Both the position numbers and the translations under genes were made by a program. A stretch of 64,000 nt of DNA, from assembly GCF_003285015.1 (NCBI RefSeq), contig NZ_QMFB01000015.1, forward strand, positions 1-64,000, given 5' to 3'. Below the pieces are notes generated by a model. The model did no database searches and was not told the origin of the DNA. It was given only the letters and a program-made list of their open reading frames with translations. Origin of the DNA: Paenibacillus contaminans. Lineage in GTDB: Bacteria; Bacillota; Bacilli; Paenibacillales; NBRC-103111. Positions 9,629-19,020 of the stretch are shown here, piece after piece (positions within the stretch are counted from its first letter, which is position 1; each line of letters begins with the position of its first letter).

Positions 9629-9692
9629 ACGTTCATGGGGCTGAGTGTTCATCATAGCCAGCGGCCGAGAGGCCATGAACGTTTATCCTTAG
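9629..9692 (+). repeat. Folded intergenic element, divergent copy E
   Basis: ACGTTCATGG at the left pairs perfectly with CCATGAACGT at the right. Inside are two smaller hairpins, GGCT/AGCC and GGCC/GGCC. The right end continues as GTTTATCCTTAG and runs straight into the GGGAGGG ribosome site of the next gene. The tail GTTTATCCTT is shared with the elements at 12763, 19021, 24147 and 25913. Confidence 0.5.
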
Positions 9693-9705
9693 GGAGGGCC
9701 CATTC

Positions 9706-10593
9706 ATGAAGTCGACGCGTAGGTTGTGGAAAGTCGCGGGAATTGCCGGTCTGCTCGCCACTTTACTGTTTGTTTTCGGATTCGGCTATGCGGTTAAGGA
9801 TATTTTGTATCCGTCGGCGGATGGCGGCTTTAACGGCATTCAGACGCCTGAGCAACAGGATAATTTGCTCTCACAAGATAAAATCAACATTCTTGCGCTC
9901 GGCGACTCTCTGACGAAAGGAACAGGGGATCAAAGCGGCGAAGGATATGTCGGCAAAGTGAAGAAAGGCCTTGAGGCGATGTATGAAAAGCCCGTCTTCG
10001 TTTGGAATTATGCAGTAAACGGCCAGATTGCGGAGCAGCTGCTGACACAGCTGCAGGCGGCGGACAGCCAGCTTCCCGGCTTCGTCAAGCAAGCCAACGT
10101 CATTTTGCTGACGATCGGCGGCAACGACCTGAACCGTGCGGCGAACATTATCGCCTCTTCCTCTTCTCCCGTACCTAACGCGTCCGCTGCACCCTCGCCG
10201 TCAGCGACGCCTAAAGCAACCTCCGGCCCCGCTTCGCCGGAGACGATCCAAATCGATTTCGATTCGCTGCGCAAGCAGCTTCCGGCGGCGGCGGACAAGC
10301 TCGCCGTTATTTTGGCGAAGCTCGCCGAGCTGAATCCGAAAGCCCGCATCGTTTATGTCGGACTTTATCATCCTTATCTCGATTACGATCCGGACCGTAA
10401 CGGCTCGCCCGTTATTCTAGAGTGGAACGCGAAGGCGTTCGTCTCCGCGAACAAGTTTGCGAACGTATCGGTCGTACCGACCTACGATTTGTTCGAGCGG
10501 GAGCAGACGCGATATTTGGCCGCCGACCATTTCCATCCGAATTCGCTCGGCTACAAACGGATGGCGGATCGCGTGCTGCAGGTGCTTGAATAG
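9706..10593 (+). CDS. SGNH/GDSL-family lipase or acylhydrolase, membrane-anchored or secreted
   Basis: This 295-residue protein has an N-terminal hydrophobic segment (about residues 10-30) that acts as a signal anchor or signal peptide. The SGNH blocks are in order: LALGDSLTKG with nucleophile Ser68, a Gly in AVNGQIAEQL, Asn in TIGGNDL, and DHFHPNS near the end supplying Asp and His. A Ser/Pro/Ala-rich insert (about residues 152-175) breaks the middle of the fold. The protein resembles Bacillus YpmR. It acts outside the membrane on an ester substrate that cannot be read from sequence. GGGAGGG precedes the ATG. Confidence 0.88.
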   Translation: MKSTRRLWKVAGIAGLLATLLFVFGFGYAVKDILYPSADGGFNGIQTPEQQDNLLSQDKINILALGDSLTKGTGDQSGEGYVGKVKKGLEAMYEKPVFVWNYAVNGQIAEQLLTQLQAADSQLPGFVKQANVILLTIGGNDLNRAANIIASSSSPVPNASAAPSPSATPKATSGPASPETIQIDFDSLRKQLPAAADKLAVILAKLAELNPKARIVYVGLYHPYLDYDPDRNGSPVILEWNAKAFVSANKFANVSVVPTYDLFEREQTRYLAADHFHPNSLGYKRMADRVLQVLE

Positions 10594-10613
10594 AGCGAAG
10601 GGAGAGGGGCCAT

Positions 10614-11621
10614 ATGAGCGGTGTTACGACGGTTTTGTCCGTTCGGGACATTACGAAAACGATCAAAAACAAGCAAATCATTAAAGGCATATCTTTCGAC
10701 GTTTATGCAGGCGAAGTGTTCGGTTTCCTCGGTCCCAACGGGGCCGGCAAGACGACGACGATCCGCATGCTCGTCGATCTGATCAAGCCGACATCCGGCT
10801 CGATCGCGATTTGCGGCGTGCCTGTCGGCGAGCGGCCTAACGATGCGCTGCAGAACGTCGGCTGTATCGTCGAAAACCCGGAGCTGTACAGCTATTTGTC
10901 CGGCTGGGAAAATCTCGAGCATTTCGCCAGGATGCTGCCTGATGTCGATGAGGCGCGTATTCGCGAAGTGGTGGCCATCGTCGGCATGGACAACCGCATA
11001 TACGACAAGGTCCGCACCTATTCGCTGGGCATGCGGCAGCGGCTCGGCATCGCGCAGGCGCTGCTGGGCAGGCCGCGGCTGCTTATTCTCGACGAGCCGA
11101 CGAATGGTCTCGATCCCCAAGGGATCAAAGAAATGCGCGTGTTTATACGTAATCTTGCGAAAGCGGGCTTGAGCGTATTCGTCTCTAGCCATTTACTTAG
11201 CGAAATTCAGCTGATGTGCGATCGGGTTGCGATCATTAGCCACGGCAGCGTCATCGCCGTCGGCGAGGTGTCCGAGCTGCTGAGACGGTCGGAGACGACT
11301 GTCGTTTGGCGTGCGGCGCCCGCCGAGCGGGCGCTTGCGGTTTTGCGCGAAAGCGGCTGGCACGGAACGGTTCGCGATGCCGATTCCGACCCGGAGCCGG
11401 CCGTACGCCCGTCCGGAGCCGCTGTGACGCAGCGTGCGGGGGCGGTGTTGGCTCCGGCGGCGCAAATCGGCACGATCGACGCCGACATGCCGCAGGACGA
11501 GGTTGCCCGCGTGAACCGTCTCATGGTGGAGGCGGAAGTCGACGTTTATGCGATTACGGTGCAAAATCCGACGCTGGAGGACTTGTTCCTGCGCCTGACG
11601 GAGGGTGAGACCATTGATTAG
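10614..11621 (+). CDS. ABC transporter ATP-binding protein (ABC-2 exporter)
   Basis: This 335-residue ATPase has Walker A GPNGAGKTTT near residue 43, signature YSLGMRQRLGIAQ near 140 and Walker B LLILDEPTNGLD near 160. The last 100 residues form an extension rich in Pro and Ala before an ending of the DUF4162 type. It starts 20 bases after the SGNH hydrolase gene, and the following permease overlaps its end. The pair fits an ABC-2 exporter of the bacitracin/nisin-immunity or Na+ efflux type, with the substrate unknown. Confidence 0.92.
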   Translation: MSGVTTVLSVRDITKTIKNKQIIKGISFDVYAGEVFGFLGPNGAGKTTTIRMLVDLIKPTSGSIAICGVPVGERPNDALQNVGCIVENPELYSYLSGWENLEHFARMLPDVDEARIREVVAIVGMDNRIYDKVRTYSLGMRQRLGIAQALLGRPRLLILDEPTNGLDPQGIKEMRVFIRNLAKAGLSVFVSSHLLSEIQLMCDRVAIISHGSVIAVGEVSELLRRSETTVVWRAAPAERALAVLRESGWHGTVRDADSDPEPAVRPSGAAVTQRAGAVLAPAAQIGTIDADMPQDEVARVNRLMVEAEVDVYAITVQNPTLEDLFLRLTEGETID

Positions 11622-12606
11622 CCTGCTGCCGCTTGTTCAGAACGAAACGGTCAAAATGCTCAAAAAACGGCGCTTTCTTGTCGTTATATTAATTGTCGCC
11701 ATCCTAATACCGGTGTTTACATACGGTCAATTGAAGGTCGCGCAAAATACGCGAAAGCAATTCGGCACGGACGACTGGCGCGTAACCGAGCAGCAAAAAA
11801 TATCCGACATCACGAACCGCCTCTCCAGCGGCCGGGTTACCGAGGAATGGAAAAAGACGCTGCGCGTCGAGCTTAGAAAATCGCAATATGCGCTGGAGAA
11901 AAATATCGATCCGAACAGTCCTAACGGGGTTACGTTCACCCGCGAGTTCATGAAAAACTCGGTGACGCTTTTCCTCCCTCTGCTTATTGCGGTCGTGGCG
12001 GCGGATATCGTGTCGTCCGAGCAATCGACGGGCACGATCAAAATATTGCTGACGAGACCCGTCAGACGTTGGAAAGTGCTCATGAGCAAGTTTTTGACGC
12101 TGATTCTGTTCGTTTCGCTTATTACTCTGGCGACGGGGGCGCTCGCCTATTTGATATCGGGACTCGTGTTCGGTTACGGAGGCTGGACGGCCCCGGTTCT
12201 GACGGGTTATCAGTTTATCGGCGGGGAATTAAGCACGGCAAACGTGCATGCGATCGAGCAATGGCAGTTTATGCTGATGGAGTTCGGGCTCGCCTGGTTT
12301 TCGGGCGTCGTCGTCGCGTGCATGTCCCTCATGGTTTCCGTGCTTGTACGGAGCACGGCGGCAGGCATCGGCATCATGCTTGCCACGCTGATCGCGGGCA
12401 CGATTCTTGCAAACATGGTATCATCGTGGGAAACGGCCAAATATTTCTTCATGGTCAACATCGATACGATCGGTTATTTGGTCGGCTCGCCGCCGCCTAT
12501 AGCGGGTATGACGATCACATTTTCGCTGACCGTGCTGGCGGTTTGGGCGGTTGTCGCCTTGATTGTGGCATTCCGCGTATTTACGAAACGTGATATTTTG
12601 AATTAA
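11614..12606 (+). CDS. ABC-2 type permease
   Basis: The protein has an N-terminal helix, a long extracellular loop (about residues 35-110) and five further hydrophobic segments, the usual ABC-2 layout. I chose TTG 11614 because GGAGGG lies 8 bases before it; a GTG at 11605 is also in frame but sits on top of the ribosome site. The start overlaps the last codons of the ATPase gene, so the two are coupled. It forms the membrane part of the exporter encoded by the preceding gene. Confidence 0.9.
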   Translation: MISLLPLVQNETVKMLKKRRFLVVILIVAILIPVFTYGQLKVAQNTRKQFGTDDWRVTEQQKISDITNRLSSGRVTEEWKKTLRVELRKSQYALEKNIDPNSPNGVTFTREFMKNSVTLFLPLLIAVVAADIVSSEQSTGTIKILLTRPVRRWKVLMSKFLTLILFVSLITLATGALAYLISGLVFGYGGWTAPVLTGYQFIGGELSTANVHAIEQWQFMLMEFGLAWFSGVVVACMSLMVSVLVRSTAAGIGIMLATLIAGTILANMVSSWETAKYFFMVNIDTIGYLVGSPPPIAGMTITFSLTVLAVWAVVALIVAFRVFTKRDILN

Positions 12607-12762
12607 GATAGCAGAGTGGCATATTTGGCAGGGAACGGATCAGGAAGGATAGCCGGCACGCTTGTCCGGCTTCGCCGCCGTTACGGACGAGCAGGCATGC
12701 AAGCTGCCGTTCGTTTCGAGATTTACGATCATATTTCGCTGATTGCCGCCGTTTCGGGGTTA

Positions 12763-12838
12763 TGCAAGACATTAGGCCTTGCTTCCGAAGCCGTTTTCCG
12801 CGAAAATGTTTAGGACGCCTTGTAGGCGTTTATCCTTG
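12763..12838 (+). repeat. Folded intergenic element, divergent copy D (upstream of parE)
   Basis: The stretch aligns with the 82-bp elements at 19021 and 24147: ACATTAGGCCTTGCTTCCGA here against TCCTTAGCTTATGCTTACGA there, then a small hairpin and GTTTAGGACG. It ends in the same GGCGTTTATCCTTGG, and its last bases merge with the GGAGGGGG ribosome site of parE. CGCC/GGCG forms the local stem. Confidence 0.5.
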
Positions 12839-12852
12839 GAGGGGGCTTTTGA

Positions 12853-14841
12853 ATGGCCGAACAGGTCGATTTGTTTGGAATGGAAACCATGCCGCAGCAA
12901 ACGCCGCAAAAGGCGGATTATGACGCGGATGACATACAAGTGCTGGAAGGGCTTGTCGCCGTGCGCAAGCGGCCGGGTATGTACATCGGCAGCACAGGCG
13001 CTTCCGGGCTGCATCACTTGGTCTGGGAAATCGTCGACAATGCGGTCGATGAGCATCTGGCCAAATATTGCACGACGATCGATGTGACGATTCATACGGA
13101 TCAATCCGTAACGGTTCGCGACAACGGCCGGGGTATTCCTACCGGCATGCATAAGACGGGCGTGCCGACCTCGCAGGTTGTTTTTACGATGCTTCATGCG
13201 GGGGGGAAATTCGGGGGCGCCGGCTATAAAAAATCGGGCGGACTTCACGGCGTAGGCGCTTCGGTGACGAACGCCTTGTCCGAATGGCTGGAAGTGGAAA
13301 TTTACCGCGACGGTAAAGTACATAAACAGCGGTTCGAATACTGGGTCGACGATAGCGGCAAGGAGCATGTCGGCGAACCGACGACCGGGCTTGAGGTAAT
13401 CGGCAACACGAACCGGACCGGGACGAAGGTGACGTTTAAGCCGGACAAGCGCGTATTCCACGGCGGGACGTCGCTTAATTACGATACGCTTTCCGAGCGG
13501 CTGCAGGAAATCGCATTTCTCAACTCGGGGCTGAAGGTCAATTTAAAGGACGAGCGTTCCGGAAGACAGGATTCGTTCGACTACGCAGGCGGCGCAAGCC
13601 AATTCGTCCGTTTTCTGAACGAGGAGAAAACGGTTCTGCACGACGTCATTCATTTCAGCGCGGAGAAGGACGATATCGAGGTCGAGGTGGCCGTTCAGTA
13701 TAACGACGGCTACACGGAAACGCTCGCTTCGTTCGTCAACTCGATTCCGACGCGAGGCGGCGGTACGCATGAAACGGGCTTCAAGACGGCATTCACCCGC
13801 GTGATGAACGATTATGCCCGCAAGATTGCTATCCTGAAGGAAAAGGATAAAAACCTCGACGGCACCGACCTGCGCGAAGGCATGATGGCCGTAATCAACA
13901 TCAAGATGGGCGACGTCGAATTCGTCGGACAGACGAAGGATCAACTCGGCAGTCAATCGGCGCGCGGAGCGGTCGATTCGGTCGTGGCGGATAAAATGGC
14001 GGTTTTCCTTGAGGAAAACCCGCAGGTGGCGCAGCAGCTTCTCAAAAAAGCGGTGCAGGCGTCCAAAGCGCGCGAGGCGGCCCGCAAAGCCCGTGAAGAG
14101 GTTCGCAGCGGCAAGAAGGGCAAGAGCGAAAGCTCGAACCTGAACGGCAAGCTGACGCCGGCGCAATCGAAGGATCATGCGAGTAACGAGCTGTTTATCG
14201 TCGAAGGAGACTCTGCGGGCGGCTCTGCCAAGCAAGGCCGAGACTCGAAGCACCAGGCGATTTTACCGCTCAAAGGCAAGCCGATGAACCCTGAGAAGGC
14301 AAAGCTCATTGACATTATGAAGAACGACGAATATAAGGCGATCATTTCGGCGATCGGCGCCGGAGTCGGCTCCGAGTTCGATCCGGAGGAAAGCAATTAC
14401 GGCAAAATCATCATCATGACGGACGCGGATACGGACGGGGCGCATATTCAGGTGCTGCTGCTGACGTTTTTTTACCGGTACATGAAGCCGCTGATCGATA
14501 CCGGCCGCGTGTTTATCGCGCAGCCGCCGCTGTTCAAAGCCAGCAAGAAAAGCGGCAAAAATACCGCAATCAAATATGCGTATTCGGAAGACGATTTGCA
14601 GGCCGTCATGAAAGAAATGGGCAAGCAAGTGGAGCTGCAGCGGTTTAAGGGTCTCGGCGAAATGAATCCCGATCAGTTATGGGAGACTACGATGGATCCG
14701 GTAACGCGGAAGCTGTTTCAGGTTCAGATCGAGGATGCGGCCAAGGCGGAGCGGCGCGTTACGACGCTGATGGGCGACAAGGTCGACCCGCGCAAGCGCT
14801 GGATTATCGAGAACGTCGATTTCACCGAATACGAGGAGTAG
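12853..14841 (+). CDS. parE: DNA topoisomerase IV subunit B (ParE)
   Basis: The 662-residue length and motifs are typical of ParE/GrlB. The GHKL ATPase shows EIVDNAVDEH near residue 58, DNGRGIPTG near 92 and GGLHGVGAS near 134. QTKDQLGS near 360 supplies the ATP-sensing Lys. The TOPRIM domain has EGDSAGGS near 452 and the Mg-binding DADTDG near 525. ParE hydrolyses ATP to drive chromosome decatenation with ParC. The parC gene follows 30 bases later. GGAGGGGG precedes the ATG. The assignment as ParE rather than GyrB rests on pairing with parC and the short length. Confidence 0.95.
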   Translation: MAEQVDLFGMETMPQQTPQKADYDADDIQVLEGLVAVRKRPGMYIGSTGASGLHHLVWEIVDNAVDEHLAKYCTTIDVTIHTDQSVTVRDNGRGIPTGMHKTGVPTSQVVFTMLHAGGKFGGAGYKKSGGLHGVGASVTNALSEWLEVEIYRDGKVHKQRFEYWVDDSGKEHVGEPTTGLEVIGNTNRTGTKVTFKPDKRVFHGGTSLNYDTLSERLQEIAFLNSGLKVNLKDERSGRQDSFDYAGGASQFVRFLNEEKTVLHDVIHFSAEKDDIEVEVAVQYNDGYTETLASFVNSIPTRGGGTHETGFKTAFTRVMNDYARKIAILKEKDKNLDGTDLREGMMAVINIKMGDVEFVGQTKDQLGSQSARGAVDSVVADKMAVFLEENPQVAQQLLKKAVQASKAREAARKAREEVRSGKKGKSESSNLNGKLTPAQSKDHASNELFIVEGDSAGGSAKQGRDSKHQAILPLKGKPMNPEKAKLIDIMKNDEYKAIISAIGAGVGSEFDPEESNYGKIIIMTDADTDGAHIQVLLLTFFYRYMKPLIDTGRVFIAQPPLFKASKKSGKNTAIKYAYSEDDLQAVMKEMGKQVELQRFKGLGEMNPDQLWETTMDPVTRKLFQVQIEDAAKAERRVTTLMGDKVDPRKRWIIENVDFTEYEE

Positions 14842-14871
14842 TCTCGATTTGATGTGTAAAGGGGTCAACAA

Positions 14872-17307
14872 ATGAGTATGTTGGAGCAATTTTTACCGGC
14901 GTTTCTTGAGGATGTGGTCGGCGACCGTTTCGGCCGCTATTCCAAATATATTATTCAGGACCGCGCGATACCGGATGTCCGCGACGGCTTGAAGCCGGTG
15001 CAGCGGCGCATTTTGTACGCGATGTACGATTCCGGCAATACGCCGGACAAGCCGTACCGCAAGTCGGCGAAAACAGTCGGGGATGTAATGGGTAACTATC
15101 ACCCCCACGGCGACTCGTCGATTTACGACGGCATGGTGCGGATGGCGCAGCCGTGGAAAATGGGGCATGTGCTGGTCGACGGCCACGGCAACTGGGGCTC
15201 GCTTGACGACGATCCGCCGGCGGCTATGCGTTATACGGAGGCGCGTTTGTCGGAAATCGCGTTGGAGCTGCTTCGCGACATCGACAAACGGACCGTGCCG
15301 TTCCGCGACAATTTCGACAATACGACGAAGGAGCCGGTCGTGCTTCCTTCGCGTTATCCGAATTTGCTTGTGAACGGCGTCAGCGGTATTTCATCCGGTT
15401 TCGCGACGGAGGTTCCGCCGCATAGCCTCCGCGAGGTTATCGATGCGTGCGTCGCGCTTATGGACAAGCCGGAGATGCCGCTCGACGATCTCATGCAAAT
15501 CATCAAAGGGCCGGATTTCCCGACAGGCGGCATTATTATGGGCGGCGAGGGTATCCGCGAGGCTTATGAGACCGGCAAAGGACGCATCTACATTCGGGCC
15601 AAAACCGCGATCGAAGATATGCGGGGCGGCCGCCAGCAGATCGTCATAACCGAAATTCCTTATCAGGTCGTCAAAGTGCGGCTTGTAACGGCGATGGAGA
15701 ACATCCGTCTGGAGAAAAAGGTCGAGGGCATCGCCGAGGTGCGCGACGAAAGCGGCCGCAACGGCTTGCGTATCGTCGTCGAGCTGAAGAAGGACGCCGA
15801 CGCGCAGGGCATTCTTGCCTACCTGCTGAAGAAAACGGATCTGCAGGTGACCTATAACTTCAATATGGTTGCGATCGTCAACAAGGCGCCGCGCCAGCTC
15901 GGCTTGAAGCAGATGCTGCATGCGTACGTCGAGCATCAGAAGGAAGTCGTCACTTACCGCACGCAGTACGATCTGGAGAAAGCCGAAGATCGCGCGCATG
16001 TGGTCGAAGGTCTTGTCAAGGCGCTTAATATTCTCGACGACGTCATCGCGACGATCAAGGCTTCCAAAAACCGTCAAGACGCGCAAAACAACTTGGTCGC
16101 CAAATTCGGCTTCACCGAGCGGCAAGCCGACGCGATTTTGGTTTTGCAGCTGTACCGGTTGACGAACCTTGAGATCACTTCTCTTGAGAAAGAATTGAAG
16201 GATCTGCAAAAAACGATCGATACTTTGCGCGGAATATTGGGCAGCCAGTCGAAGCTCCTCGGCGTTATCAAGGGCGAGCTTAACGAGATCCGCAAAAAAT
16301 ACGGGATCGACCGCCGCTCCGATATTCAAGGCGAGGTCGAGGAGATCAAGGTTAATCTTGAGGTCATGGTAACGCCGGAGGACGTGCTGGTGTCGTTCTC
16401 GGGCGAAGGATACATCAAGCGTACGAGCATGCTGTCGTTTACACGCTCCGGCGGCGAGATCGGCAACACGGGCCTCAAGGAAGGGGACTACGTGCGGCAT
16501 TTGCTTGAGGTCAATACGATCGAAAGCCTGCTTATTTTCACGCAAAAGGGCCAGTTCTTCCTGCTTCCCGTCCATCAGATTCCCGAATTCAAATGGAAGG
16601 ACAACGGCACCGCGATCGTTAATGTCATTCCGATTACGAAGGAAGACCGCATCGTCAGCATTATTCCGGTCAAAGACTTCAAGGAGCCGGGCAAATCGCT
16701 CGTCTTCGTGACCAAGCGCGGGCAAGTGAAGCGGACGGATCTCGCCGAATACGAGACGAGCCGGTCCGGCGCGATCGCCGCCTGCAAGGTGGCCGACGAC
16801 GATGAGGTGATCGCGGTACAGACAAGCGACAATCTTCGCGACATTTTGCTCGTATCGAAGTTGGGGATGAGCATACGCTTCCGTGAGATGGAAGTCAGCT
16901 CGATGGGACGCGCGGCAGGCGGCGTCCGCGGCATCCAGCTGAAGGAGGACGACGAAATCGTCTCCTCGCTATGGGTAAACGGAGACGAAGGCGAAATTAT
17001 GGTCGTATCGGATATCGGCTACGGCAAGTCTTCGCTGCTCATGGATTATCCTGTCCAAGGACGCGGCGGCAAAGGCATCATTACGTTCGAGTTCAAGGAA
17101 GGCAAGCGGGTCAGACCGAACGGCTCCGAGCTCGTACGAGCGTTTTCCGTCAAAGACGCGTACAATGTTATGGCGGTTACCGCGAACGGGGAGAAGCATA
17201 CGTTCTCAACGGAGTCCGCACCGATCGAGGAACGTAAAGCGACCGGCAAATTGCTTGTCCCGATTCAAAAAGGCGATGTTATCGCCGACATGGTCAAGCT
17301 GACCTAG
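14872..17307 (+). CDS. parC: DNA topoisomerase IV subunit A (ParC)
   Basis: This 811-residue subunit carries [16 protein letters not shown] and the quinolone-resistance region [16 protein letters not shown]. The DNA-breaking Tyr is Tyr121 in MRYTEARLS. The C-terminal half is a six-bladed beta-pinwheel that bends DNA. The resistance-determining Ser is present, and the position equivalent to GrlA Glu84 is Asp, so no classic resistance change is obvious. Together with ParE it separates linked daughter chromosomes. The ATG follows AAAGGGG. Confidence 0.95.
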   Translation: MSMLEQFLPAFLEDVVGDRFGRYSKYIIQDRAIPDVRDGLKPVQRRILYAMYDSGNTPDKPYRKSAKTVGDVMGNYHPHGDSSIYDGMVRMAQPWKMGHVLVDGHGNWGSLDDDPPAAMRYTEARLSEIALELLRDIDKRTVPFRDNFDNTTKEPVVLPSRYPNLLVNGVSGISSGFATEVPPHSLREVIDACVALMDKPEMPLDDLMQIIKGPDFPTGGIIMGGEGIREAYETGKGRIYIRAKTAIEDMRGGRQQIVITEIPYQVVKVRLVTAMENIRLEKKVEGIAEVRDESGRNGLRIVVELKKDADAQGILAYLLKKTDLQVTYNFNMVAIVNKAPRQLGLKQMLHAYVEHQKEVVTYRTQYDLEKAEDRAHVVEGLVKALNILDDVIATIKASKNRQDAQNNLVAKFGFTERQADAILVLQLYRLTNLEITSLEKELKDLQKTIDTLRGILGSQSKLLGVIKGELNEIRKKYGIDRRSDIQGEVEEIKVNLEVMVTPEDVLVSFSGEGYIKRTSMLSFTRSGGEIGNTGLKEGDYVRHLLEVNTIESLLIFTQKGQFFLLPVHQIPEFKWKDNGTAIVNVIPITKEDRIVSIIPVKDFKEPGKSLVFVTKRGQVKRTDLAEYETSRSGAIAACKVADDDEVIAVQTSDNLRDILLVSKLGMSIRFREMEVSSMGRAAGGVRGIQLKEDDEIVSSLWVNGDEGEIMVVSDIGYGKSSLLMDYPVQGRGGKGIITFEFKEGKRVRPNGSELVRAFSVKDAYNVMAVTANGEKHTFSTESAPIEERKATGKLLVPIQKGDVIADMVKLT

Positions 17308-17383
17308 CATTGCGCAATGGTTTTGCCTGTATCCGAGCCGACCTATTCCGAGGCGTGCGATGCCCGCCGGTATGCGGGGCGAG

Positions 17384-17554
17384 TCAATCATAGCTGTCGT
17401 ATGGCGGCTCCAGGCGATCCAACAGCTTAAGTACGATTTCCAGAACGGCCCATGCCGGCAGCGGTTCGTTGAACTGTTCCAGCCAGTACGGGTCGTTTAT
17501 TATGCCCTCCCGAATCGCCCGGTTCACGATATCCCGTTTGTGTTGTTCATCCAT
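17384..17554 (-). CDS. Small acidic hypothetical protein (56 aa)
   Basis: The frame encodes a 56-residue protein starting MDEQHKRDIVNRA and ending DRLEPPYDSYD. A GGGAGGG ribosome site lies 8 bases before this ATG, which is better placed than the upstream in-frame ATG. The protein is helical, acidic and without a signal peptide. I do not recognise the family. CATATACTAA upstream on the same strand resembles a sporulation sigma -10 region, but the evidence is weak. Confidence 0.6.
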   Translation of the reverse strand: MDEQHKRDIVNRAIREGIINDPYWLEQFNEPLPAWAVLEIVLKLLDRLEPPYDSYD

Positions 17555-17715
17555 GCTTGAGCCCTCCCGATGTTGCTTCATTCCCTGCAGCTTGAGCGGT
17601 TCAGAGTCCGGCTGTGGGGTATATGCGCCTACACCCGTTAGTATATGTTGAATGACGTCAAACGGTACCGTCGTTTTTTATCGTTTAATGTCTTAAAATA
17701 TTAACGGTACTAACC

Positions 17716-17744
17716 TTTAAAAGAAGCCGGAGTGATGGTATACT
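17716..17744 (+). promoter_or_regulatory. Probable sigma-A promoter of the MarR gene
   Basis: TTTAAA and TATACT are separated by 17 bases. Just upstream, ACGGTACCGT is a perfect 10-bp palindrome and AACGGTACTAAC repeats half of it, so they are candidate operator sites for self-control by the MarR protein. Confidence 0.5.
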
Positions 17745-17849
17745 GTAACTAACGAACATGGACGTCATCACGCTGGCCTAGGGCTAGTCGGCCTCGGTCT
17801 CGTATGGACGCAACGACAGGACAAGCTGGAAACGGAAGGGGTAGTTGCC

Positions 17850-18263
17850 GTGTACTCGCAGGAGTTTGCCAAGCTTTGGTTCAAGCTTTCGAAGGACATG
17901 AAGCTATTTATGGAGGGGCAGCTTGCACCCTCGCTAACGGAAGGCCAGTTGTACGTGCTGGAATATTTGCTCGCCCGCGAAGACGTGAAGATGAAACCTT
18001 CCGACCTGGTCGATTATTTGTCCACAACGCCCGCAGCTATTACAACATTGCTCGACAGGATGGAAAGAGCGAATCTTATCGTCAGGGAACGGGATGATAA
18101 AGACCGCCGTATCGTTTGGGTTGTCGTCACCGATACCGGGAAGCAGGAATGCCGGCGCGGCGTTTCGCTCAGACAGCAATTCCTCGACGGATATTTGAAT
18201 CGGATTTCCGCCCATAACCAGCAGGTGCTCGTTTATTTGCTCGGGAAGGTAGCCAATCTGTGA
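17850..18263 (+). CDS. MarR-family transcriptional regulator
   Basis: This 137-residue protein has the MarR winged helix: a recognition region LVDYLSTTPAAITTLLDRME near residues 51-70, then the wing RERDDKDRRIVWVVVTDTGK near 79-98. The flanking helices form the dimer interface. The GTG start follows GGAAGGGG. MarR proteins repress genes for efflux or stress and release DNA on binding small aromatic ligands. No neighbouring efflux gene is present, so self-regulation through the palindromes upstream is the only visible target. Confidence 0.88.
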   Translation: MYSQEFAKLWFKLSKDMKLFMEGQLAPSLTEGQLYVLEYLLAREDVKMKPSDLVDYLSTTPAAITTLLDRMERANLIVRERDDKDRRIVWVVVTDTGKQECRRGVSLRQQFLDGYLNRISAHNQQVLVYLLGKVANL

Positions 18264-18308
18264 GCATGCGGGAAGACATGCCGGTTGTACGATAAGTCAT
18301 TCATTCGA

Positions 18309-18349
18309 TAAACAAGGGAACGCTGCTCCGCGGCTTTTCCTTGTTTTTT
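18309..18349 (+). terminator. Intrinsic terminator of the MarR gene
   Basis: AAACAAGG and CCTTGTTT bracket a GC-rich loop and end in seven T. Confidence 0.75.
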
Positions 18350-18634
18350 TGCGTTGTAATCGAGAGTAAGCCGGCGGAATATGTGAATGGTTCGTTCGGG
18401 TTGCTGGCAAAGTTGGACTGGTACATCGTGCAGAGACTTACGAGACGGTATGCGAAAAAGAGGCAGGACGCAAGGTGGATGGGCTCGTTTCAAGAGGTAA
18501 AGGTTATGGCTTACCCTGCCATTAAGGCTCATCGATATGCTGTAGTACGAAATAGCCCGCTTGGAGCAAGGAATCGAGGTTCGCTTTACGCTGGAGTCCG
18601 ATTTTGCCGGCTTGGAGAACGGAATCTTCGGTGA
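18350..18634 (+). pseudogene. Possible remnant of a group II intron maturase domain
   Basis: This frame reads LAKLDWYIVQRLTRRYAKKRQ, then WMGSFQEVK. The pattern, a Leu-Asp pair followed by an amphipathic basic helix and Lys-Lys-Arg, resembles the X/maturase region of group II intron reverse transcriptases. No reverse-transcriptase core, ribosome site or clear domain V is visible. If the reading is right, it is a short decayed fragment. It could also be chance coding-like sequence. Confidence 0.25.
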
Positions 18635-19020
18635 GCCGAGTTAAATGCCCGCTGCAAGCAGGCGTTTTCGGGCTACAGGCGGGGAAAGGTAGCCGTACTC
18701 GATTCCAAGTGGGCAAACTCGGACTGCAGCACATGCAAGCACGAGCGAGGAGGGGAAGCGGGTAGGAATACCGGCTGGAGGACCGGTAAATGTCAAAGAC
18801 GTGACAGAAAGCACAAAAGACGAACAAGTGGTAATGGTACGGGGGCCAGCAAAGGAGCTTCGCTATGGGCCAAAGTAACGCGATTTCAAGAGTGGAAAGC
18901 CTATACCCATTGCCTCGCCAATGAACAAACGTATATCGAGCACAAAAGCCGCCGGAAGGCGGTTTTCTCAAAATATCAGAATTTGTATGTTTCACAATTA
19001 CTTAAGCCTGATATTTCATC
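18635..19020. other. Gene-poor stretch
   Basis: No frame with a ribosome site is seen. Some short frames read protein-like for 30-40 residues before stops, which would fit decayed coding sequence linked to the fragment upstream. I cannot name the source. Confidence 0.4.

Noticed and set aside
12616-12813. 65-residue frame before parE
   Set aside because: It overlaps the folded element and has no ribosome site.
15391-16725. 444-residue minus-strand frame inside parC
   Set aside because: It lies wholly antisense to parC, whose motifs are unmistakable. Such shadows arise from GC-rich third positions.
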